A stretch of 38,001 nt of DNA, taken from contig JALEHY010000012.1 in NCBI GenBank assembly GCA_022770425.1, positions 1-38,001 on the forward strand, read 5' to 3'. This document shows positions 32,709 to 38,001 of this stretch, one piece after another. The notes beneath the pieces were generated by a model. It did no database searches. It was not told the DNA's origin and saw only the letters and a list, made by a program, of their open reading frames with translations. Within the stretch, counting starts at the first letter, position 1; each line of letters begins with the position of its first letter. Position numbers and translations under genes: made by a program. The DNA is from Parvimonas sp. (GTDB lineage: Bacteria; Bacillota; Clostridia; Tissierellales; Peptoniphilaceae).

Positions 32709-33359
32709 TTATACATCTCTTAAAAAAACAAACTTTTTATCTGTTGACATTTCGTTTACAAAATAATATCCGTCATAATTAAATTTTTTTAAATCTTTTT
32801 CATTTTCAATTTTTTCTTTTGTCATAAATTTCAACATTTTTCCTCTGCCTTTTTTTGAAATTGTAGAATGCTTTTTTAATTTTCCGTTCGTATTTTCAAA
32901 AAACTCAATATCTAAAAACTTTATGTTTTTTGAATATTTTTTAACAGTTTTAGAAAATTCGCAACTTGCAAGATTTACAATCACGTTTTCATTTTTAATA
33001 ACTTTATTTGCAATATCATCTTTCCAAAAATCATATAAATTGCCCATTTTTGTCTTCATCAAAAAATCAAGTCTGTACGGAAAAATCGTATCAAAAGGTA
33101 GAACAGCCCCAAAAAGTGCCGATAATATAAATAAATTTTTTTTGATATACTCTAAATCGGATTCATCAAACTCATCTCTGTTCATACTTCTAAAACACAA
33201 TCCGTCATACATAAAAATTGCAGGATAAAGCTCATCTGATAACTTTACTTCCGGAACTTTATCAATAATTTCTAAAGTTTTACTCGAAAATTCTTTTTTA
33301 ATTTTTATAGCTTTTACATCTTTAGAAATAGTTTTTGCAGGTGATATAATTATCTTCAT
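32709..33359 (-). CDS. yaaA: YaaA family peroxide-stress protein
   Basis: A 216-residue YaaA (DUF328) protein, which in Escherichia coli binds DNA and limits iron-dependent oxidative damage. The N-terminus MKIIISPAKTI, the LSALFGAVLPFDTIFPYRL motif and the late VNLASCEFSKTV are diagnostic. It is shorter than the roughly 250-residue E. coli protein but complete at both ends. AAGGAG precedes ATG 33359. It is divergent from ppaC and monocistronic in view. Confidence 0.85.
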   Translation of the reverse strand: MKIIISPAKTISKDVKAIKIKKEFSSKTLEIIDKVPEVKLSDELYPAIFMYDGLCFRSMNRDEFDESDLEYIKKNLFILSALFGAVLPFDTIFPYRLDFLMKTKMGNLYDFWKDDIANKVIKNENVIVNLASCEFSKTVKKYSKNIKFLDIEFFENTNGKLKKHSTISKKGRGKMLKFMTKEKIENEKDLKKFNYDGYYFVNEMSTDKKFVFLRDV

Positions 33360-33471
33360 AAATACTCCTTAAATTTCAGAAATTAAAAAAATATATAATA
33401 ATTTTACCATATTTTGAATTATTAAGAAAATTTCACAAAAATATATTTACTTTAACATATAAATATGTTAG

Positions 33472-33477
33472 TATAAT
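33472..33477 (+). promoter_or_regulatory. -10 element upstream of ppaC
   Basis: A perfect TATAAT lies about 165 bases before ppaC; no good -35 with 17-base spacing is present. A 6-base inverted repeat (AACATA and TATGTT) precedes it. Transcripts from here would meet the hairpin at 33577-33600 first. Confidence 0.4.
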
Positions 33478-33576
33478 GATAAATTTATCGAAATAATTTA
33501 TTATGAAAATTTTTAAAGATAAACAATTTTTTCGTTTTAAATATTATTTTAAACAATTTTAATTTAATCATTAATC

Positions 33577-33600
33577 AAAGATATGAAAATATCTTTTTTT
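33577..33600 (+). terminator. Terminator-like hairpin in the ppaC leader
   Basis: AAAGATAT (33577-33584) and ATATCTTT (33589-33596) with a GAAA loop, followed by T's, lie between the -10 at 33472 and ppaC. It may attenuate ppaC or end a short leader transcript. Confidence 0.6.
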
Positions 33601-33639
33601 GGTTTAATATTTTTTTAATGTGATTTAAGGAGAAAAGTA

Positions 33640-35289
33640 ATGACACAAAAAGAAAATATATTTATTATAGGGCATAGAAATCCGGATACAGATTCTATAT
33701 GTTCTGCAATATCTTATGCATATCTAAAAAATAAAATCGGAAATGCAAATTATATTCCTGCCAGAGCAGGTAAAATTAATGAAGAAACTTCCTTTGTTTT
33801 AAAATATTTTAATGAATCATCTCCTGAACTTCTTTTAGATGTAGGAAGCCAAGTTAAAGACTTGGAAATTTCTATGATTGACGGAATTTCAGAAAATATT
33901 TCTCTTAAAAAAGCTTGGAATATTATGGAAGAAAAGGCTAAAGCAACTCTTGTAATAACAGATGATAAAAACAAATTAGACGGAATAATAACTTTGGAAG
34001 ATATTGCCACTTCGTATATGAATATTTACGAATGTAATACTCTTGCAACTGCAAAAACTCCATACGAAAATGTAATGGAAACAATTGAAGGTGAGCTTAT
34101 TGTCGGAAATAAAGACAAAATTATAAAAACGGGAAAAGTTTTTATTGCAACAGCAAATCCTGACTTGATGGAAGAATACATTGAAAAAAATGATGTAATA
34201 ATTACAGGGAACAGATATGAATCACAACTTTGTGCAATAGAAATGGGAGCGGATTGCGTAATTGTTTGTGAGGGTGCAAAAATTTCAAAGACAATTACAA
34301 AACTTGCAAACGAAAGAAATTGTATCATAATAACCACAAAATTTGACACTTTTACAGTTGCACGTTTAATTCATCAAAGTATTCCTGTAAGTTTTTTTAA
34401 AAAGAAAAATAACCTGATAACATTTAATCCTAATGATTTTATAAGTAGTATAAAGGAAACTATCACAAAAAATAAAAGACGTGATTTCCCTATAATATCT
34501 GATGACGGAACATACATTGGAATGATTTCAAGAAGAAATTTAATCTCTCCAAAAAGAAAAAAACTTATTATTGTAGATCATAATGAAACTTCACAAGCCG
34601 TAAAAAATATTCAAGATGCTGAAATTTTAGAAATTATTGATCACCATAGAATCGGAACTTTAGAAACTGTTACTCCGGCTTATTTCAGAAATCAGCCTGT
34701 AGGTTGTACATCAACAATAATTTACCAAATGTTTAAGGAAAATAATGTTGAAATTCCAAAAAATATTGCAGGATTAATGTGTTCTGCAATTATTTCCGAT
34801 ACATTATTATTCCGTTCGCCTACTTGTACTAATTTAGACGAACAAATCGCAAGAGAGCTCGCCAAATTAGCACAAATTAATCTTGAAGAGTATGCGTTTA
34901 ATATGTTTCGTGCCGGTAGTAACTTAGTAGATAAGCATCATGACGAAATTTTAAGACAAGACTTTAAAAAATTTACAATTCAAGATATTTCGTTCGGTGT
35001 AGGTCAAATAAATTCAATAGATTTTGAAGAGGAAAAAATTATTTCAGACAAATTGAAAACAGTCTTAAATGATTTCAGGAAAGAAGAAAAACTTGATATG
35101 ATATTTTTTATGATTACCAATATTTTAGATAAAAGTACAAATTTATTATTTTTTGGAAAAGGTAGTAAAGAATTGGTAGAAAATGCATTTGATATTGACG
35201 CAAATGAAAATAACTGTATATTAAAAGATGTAGTTTCAAGAAAAAAACAACTGATTCCGCAGTTTGCAATAGCATTACAAGGAGAATAA
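33640..35289 (+). CDS. ppaC: Mn-dependent inorganic pyrophosphatase with CBS and DRTGG domains
   Basis: A 549-residue family II pyrophosphatase. The DHH-type N-terminal part starts IIGHRNPDTDSICSAI (metal-binding His12, Asp16, Asp18). A CBS domain, a DRTGG domain (about 120-250, with CEGAKISKTI) and a second CBS domain are inserted. The DHH domain resumes with IDHHRIGTLE and GCTSTIIYQMF, and a DHHA2 domain ends the protein. The CBS-DRTGG insert gives adenine-nucleotide control in related clostridial enzymes. It hydrolyses pyrophosphate to drive biosynthesis. AAGGAG precedes ATG 33640. A membrane-protein gene follows 3 bases later. Confidence 0.95.
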   Translation: MTQKENIFIIGHRNPDTDSICSAISYAYLKNKIGNANYIPARAGKINEETSFVLKYFNESSPELLLDVGSQVKDLEISMIDGISENISLKKAWNIMEEKAKATLVITDDKNKLDGIITLEDIATSYMNIYECNTLATAKTPYENVMETIEGELIVGNKDKIIKTGKVFIATANPDLMEEYIEKNDVIITGNRYESQLCAIEMGADCVIVCEGAKISKTITKLANERNCIIITTKFDTFTVARLIHQSIPVSFFKKKNNLITFNPNDFISSIKETITKNKRRDFPIISDDGTYIGMISRRNLISPKRKKLIIVDHNETSQAVKNIQDAEILEIIDHHRIGTLETVTPAYFRNQPVGCTSTIIYQMFKENNVEIPKNIAGLMCSAIISDTLLFRSPTCTNLDEQIARELAKLAQINLEEYAFNMFRAGSNLVDKHHDEILRQDFKKFTIQDISFGVGQINSIDFEEEKIISDKLKTVLNDFRKEEKLDMIFFMITNILDKSTNLLFFGKGSKELVENAFDIDANENNCILKDVVSRKKQLIPQFAIALQGE

Positions 35290-35292
35290 TTT

Positions 35293-35727
35293 ATGCCGAG
35301 TAATTTACTGTTTTTTATTCCTGCAAGTTGGATAATTTTAGTTCCGCTTACACTTCTCATTTCAAGTGTAGTTTTCTTTGCAGGACTTAAAATATTTATG
35401 ATTGAGGAAACCATAACGATATTCAAAAAATATTTTTTAAAAGTGTTTTTGTCTGTATTTTTTTCAAACTTAATGTGTTCCGTTTTAATATTTTTAATAG
35501 GACTGATCCCGAACTTCGGTTATCTGATTTACCATAATTCATTTAATCAAAGAAGTAATTTAGGAATTTTATTAACTTTACTTGCAATAGTAGTGTCTAT
35601 TTTGGGAAATGTAATTTTACTTTACAAAATTATATTTATAAACTTAAAAATAAATAAAACCGAAAAAAAATATATAAGCATAATAATTGCAATTTTTTGT
35701 GCTCCCTATATTTTACTTTCAATATAA
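35293..35727 (+). CDS. Hypothetical four-span membrane protein
   Basis: A 144-residue protein with four clear membrane segments (IPASWIILVPLTLLISSVVF, a middle pair, and IIIAIFCAPYILLSI at the end). It starts 3 bases after the ppaC stop, with GGAG inside the ppaC end as ribosome site, so it is co-transcribed and probably coupled. I do not recognise the family; whether it is linked to pyrophosphate metabolism is unknown. A strong terminator follows. Confidence 0.7.
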   Translation: MPSNLLFFIPASWIILVPLTLLISSVVFFAGLKIFMIEETITIFKKYFLKVFLSVFFSNLMCSVLIFLIGLIPNFGYLIYHNSFNQRSNLGILLTLLAIVVSILGNVILLYKIIFINLKINKTEKKYISIIIAIFCAPYILLSI

Positions 35728-35754
35728 AAGCATCTTGTTTTGAAGATGCTTTTT
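35727..35754 (+). terminator. Terminator of ppaC operon
   Basis: AAAGCATCTT (35727-35736) and AAGATGCTTT (35743-35752) with a 6-base loop and a T run. Confidence 0.85.
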
Positions 35755-35779
35755 CTATTTCATTAACCTATAAAATAAA

Positions 35780-35813
35780 AAAGACAACTTAAAAATTATT
35801 AAAAGTTGTCTTT
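35780..35813 (-). terminator. Terminator of the msrAB-phosphorylase transcript
   Basis: AAAGACAACTT (35780-35790) and AAGTTGTCTTT (35803-35813) form an 11-base stem. On the minus strand it follows the phosphorylase stop and is followed by T-rich sequence. Confidence 0.75.
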
Positions 35814-35822
35814 AAATTAAAT

Positions 35823-36596
35823 TTATTCAAATAAGTATATTCCCAAGTTGATCGCTATATCGACAATTTTGTATTTTTCATCTAAAGTAATATCACAACC
35901 TAATGTTCTTAAGTCGTAGTTTTCATTATCCAGATTATCTGCAGCATAGAAAAACTGAGCTACTCTTTTATTTCTGAATTTTGAAACGGCAGATACAGCG
36001 GAGCATTCCATATCAACACATATACAACCTTTTTCTTTCATATATTGAAATTTTCCTAAAGTTTCTCTGTAAATTGCATCCGTTGTCCAAACTTTTCCCG
36101 AAGTATAGTTAAATTTCGAAAAAAATTCTTTCATTTTTTCAAATGTATTTATATTTACGTCTATTTCTTCACTCGGTTCAACATAGTGAAAACTTGTCCC
36201 CTCTTCACGAACTGCACTTGTCGGAATTATTATTGAGTTTTCTTTTATTGAGTTTTCAAGAACTCCACAAGTACCGAAAACCACAATATTTTCAACACCA
36301 ATCTCAAATAAATCCTCATAATCTCCGACACAACAAGGTGCGCCAACAGAAGACATAAAAAGCCCTATTGATTTCCCGTATGTTTCTATTAAATACACAG
36401 GTCTTTTCCCATTTGCTCCACCTATTTTTGTAATTTCTTTCGCATTATACTTTTCAACAGCATAATCTATTAATTTTTTAGAAAAACAAGTTATCATAGT
36501 TTTGGGACAGTTTTTAATTTTTGTATTATTTTTTTCTGCAAAGACACTTGGATTTATAATCGCATTTTTATCTTCGTCAAATTTTATAAAACTCAT
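35823..36596 (-). CDS. Nucleoside phosphorylase (uridine phosphorylase-like)
   Basis: A 257-residue PNP/UDP-family phosphorylase. Phosphate and ribose binding residues lie in LFMSSVGAPCCVGDYEDL and VVFGTCGVL, and CVDMECSAVSAV is the family's MExxA region. It resembles uridine phosphorylase more than the DeoD enzyme at 22138, but the base preference is not certain. It follows msrAB by 9 bases with AGGGAA as ribosome site, so it is probably co-transcribed with that gene even though the functions look unrelated. Confidence 0.8.
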   Translation of the reverse strand: MSFIKFDEDKNAIINPSVFAEKNNTKIKNCPKTMITCFSKKLIDYAVEKYNAKEITKIGGANGKRPVYLIETYGKSIGLFMSSVGAPCCVGDYEDLFEIGVENIVVFGTCGVLENSIKENSIIIPTSAVREEGTSFHYVEPSEEIDVNINTFEKMKEFFSKFNYTSGKVWTTDAIYRETLGKFQYMKEKGCICVDMECSAVSAVSKFRNKRVAQFFYAADNLDNENYDLRTLGCDITLDEKYKIVDIAINLGIYLFE

Positions 36597-36605
36597 AACT
36601 TTTCC

Positions 36606-37679
36606 CTACTTTACTTTATCAATATACTCACCGTAACCTTCTTTTTCCATTTCTGAAAGAGGAATAAATTTTAATGCCGCTCCATTAATACAATATCTTT
36701 TTCCTCCTTTATCTTTAGGCCCGTCATCAAATACATGTCCTAAATGAGAATCCCCTGATTTACTTTTAACTTCAACTCTTTCAAGTCCCAAAGTAGAATC
36801 TTTAAAATAATTTATATTTTCATCAATAGGCTTTGTAAAACTTGGCCATCCACATCCGGCATCATACTTATCTTTTGATGAAAAAAGCGGTTCTCCCGTA
36901 ACAATATCTACATAAATTCCCTTTTCATTAAATTTATCATATTCACTTGAAAAAGGTCTTTCAGTAGCAGAATTTTGTGTAACCTTATATTGTAAATCCG
37001 ATAACTTTTCCTTTATTTCTTTTTCACTTGGCTTCTTATACGGATTTATCTTTTTTATATTATCAAGCGGTTTGTCCGCAAGATTTAAGTCTATATGACA
37101 ATATCCTCCCGGATTTTTTTGTAAGTAATCCTGATGATATTCCTCTGCAACTACGAAATTTTTTAAAGTTTCCACTTCAACCGCTATCGGTTTATCAAAT
37201 TTAGGTTTTTGTTCAGAAATAAACTTTTCTATAATATTTTTATCCTCGTCATTTAAGTAATAAATTCCTGTCCTATATTGTCTGCCGGAATCTCCTCCTT
37301 GTTTATTTACGCTCGTAGGATTTATAATTCTGAAATAATGATGCAATATTTCATTTAAATTTATTTTGTCTTTGTCGAAAATTATTTTTACCGTTTCAGC
37401 ATGGTCAGTTGACTTTATGCTATGGTAGTCAGTATTTTCACTACTTCCGTTTGCATATCCAACTGTCGTATCAACAATTCCGTCAATTTTTGAAAAGTAA
37501 CCTTCAACTCCCCAAAAACAACCTCCTGCGAGATAAATTTCTCCTTTGTTTTTAACTTGTGAAACATCTGTTTTCATTTGTTTTTTCTCTCCTTTCCTGT
37601 TACTGTTTAATTTTGTACAACCAACTGTTAAAAATATAATAACAGCTGTAATTATCAAAGGTATAAATTGTCTTTTCAT
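36606..37679 (-). CDS. msrAB: MsrA-MsrB fused methionine sulfoxide reductase lipoprotein
   Basis: A 357-residue exported enzyme that reduces both epimers of methionine sulfoxide. The lipobox FLTVGC ends the signal sequence (Cys21 lipidated). The MsrA domain has its catalytic Cys54 in AGGCFWGVE and the GYANGSSENTDYHSI motif. The MsrB domain has CGWPSF and the catalytic RYCINGAAL (Cys330) near the C-terminus. Being surface-anchored, it would repair oxidised envelope proteins. AAAGGGGG precedes ATG 37679. The catalytic residues are Cys codons, not UGA. It heads a transcript with the phosphorylase. Confidence 0.93.
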   Translation of the reverse strand: MKRQFIPLIITAVIIFLTVGCTKLNSNRKGEKKQMKTDVSQVKNKGEIYLAGGCFWGVEGYFSKIDGIVDTTVGYANGSSENTDYHSIKSTDHAETVKIIFDKDKINLNEILHHYFRIINPTSVNKQGGDSGRQYRTGIYYLNDEDKNIIEKFISEQKPKFDKPIAVEVETLKNFVVAEEYHQDYLQKNPGGYCHIDLNLADKPLDNIKKINPYKKPSEKEIKEKLSDLQYKVTQNSATERPFSSEYDKFNEKGIYVDIVTGEPLFSSKDKYDAGCGWPSFTKPIDENINYFKDSTLGLERVEVKSKSGDSHLGHVFDDGPKDKGGKRYCINGAALKFIPLSEMEKEGYGEYIDKVK

Positions 37680-37753
37680 TTAACTTCCCCCTTTTAAAAT
37701 TTACATATTTATACCCATATAAAAAAATTTAAAATCACAAAATGTAAAAATTT

Positions 37754-37782
37754 GTTATAATTTTATACATTTTAATTCGCAA
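37754..37782 (-). promoter_or_regulatory. Candidate promoter of msrAB
   Basis: On the minus strand TTGCGA (37782-37777), a 17-base spacer and TATAAC (37759-37754), about 75 bases before ATG 37679. Confidence 0.5.
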
Positions 37783-37806
37783 CTGTATATTGTGATTTAT
37801 ATATTA

Positions 37807-37828
37807 AAAGAGCGGTTAACCGCTCTTT
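37807..37828 (-). terminator. Palindromic terminator
   Basis: A 22-base perfect palindrome (AAAGAGCGGTT and its complement) lies after the stop of the edge gene on the minus strand and before the msrAB promoter. Confidence 0.65.
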
Positions 37829-37863
37829 CAAAAATTGTTTAATTAAAATTTAATTTTTTTAAA

Positions 37864-38001
37864 TTATACCCTTTCAACAAGCAACTTTCCTGACTGACCA
37901 TTGAAATCAACTTCTTCCGTATCTAAGTTTTCTACGAAATTGAATTCAACGCCCAATGTTTCTTTCATTATAAATTTTTTATAATTTTCTATTGCTTTTT
38001 T
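37864..38001 (-). CDS. C-terminal fragment of an unidentified protein
   Basis: The minus strand is open from the window edge to TAA 37866-37864, giving 45 residues that end VDFNGQSGKLLVERV. Codon use matches the host. It contains MKETLGVEFNFVENLDTEE. I do not recognise the family from this piece. The palindromic terminator at 37807-37828 follows it. Confidence 0.6.
   Translation of the reverse strand, partial: KKAIENYKKFIMKETLGVEFNFVENLDTEEVDFNGQSGKLLVERV

Noticed and set aside
33503..33562. 19-codon leader peptide before ppaC as a gene
   Set aside because: No ribosome binding site and the composition is expected by chance in AT-rich DNA; kept only as part of the leader finding.
36606..37679. 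MsrAB as a further selenoprotein
   Set aside because: Both active-site positions are Cys codons and no in-frame UGA is present.
1..38001. CRISPR arrays, tRNA or rRNA genes
   Set aside because: No regularly spaced repeats and no tRNA or rRNA-like sequence were seen on either strand by eye.

Overview
The window looks like chromosome of an AT-rich, anaerobic Gram-positive bacterium (Bacillota). Supporting signs are Firmicutes-style ribosome binding sites, a Prp protease with an N-terminally extended L27, Veg, a Cys-free L32, and an NAD-linked formate dehydrogenase. A Tissierellia/Peptoniphilaceae-like host (for example a Parvimonas relative) is my inference from gene content and base composition, not a demonstrated assignment. 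Two genes read through an in-frame UGA that is almost certainly selenocysteine (Sec), so the host must make selenoproteins.

Layout. 1-~2330: right end of a more GC-rich integrative element (ParB-like C-terminus, TnpW, frameshifted TnpX-type serine recombinase). 2370-4055: OsmC-like protein and a DUF819 membrane protein. 4481-5030: small decayed membrane-protein locus. 5155-10467: divergent island around an ArsS-family radical SAM selenoprotein. Its minus arm is an AhpD-like protein, ArsS, a VTT membrane protein and an atypical phosphotransferase; its plus arm is two glycosyltransferase-like proteins flanking a second VTT protein. 10515-11522: LacI-type regulator. 12075-15974: large leucine-rich-repeat surface protein. 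16023-20888: operon for a NuoE/NuoF/FdhA-type formate dehydrogenase with Sec in FdhA. 21170-22836: veg, deoC and deoD. 23026-25494: degenerate VanY-like protein, rpmF and ackA. 26215-29150: membrane and ABC-ATPase operon followed by a small hydrophobic peptide, resembling a circular-bacteriocin locus. 29488-31399: plsY and der. 31610-32541: rplU-prp-rpmA behind an L21 leader. 32709-35727: yaaA, ppaC and a membrane protein. 35823-37679: nucleoside phosphorylase and an MsrA-MsrB lipoprotein. 37864-38001: unidentified C-terminal fragment.

How the genes work together. FdhA with NuoE/F-like subunits would couple formate oxidation or CO2 reduction to NAD(H) and perhaps ferredoxin. DeoD and DeoC feed deoxyribose into glycolysis and AckA makes ATP from acetyl phosphate. 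The ArsS island is the best candidate for an uncharacterised system: a Sec-containing radical SAM enzyme, two sugar-transfer-type enzymes, two VTT membrane proteins, an AhpD-like redox protein and a kinase-fold protein with altered catalytic residues, with no arsenic methyltransferase or resistance gene in view. The second candidate is the bacteriocin-like locus, whose peptide gene appears to carry a one-base frameshift at its start.
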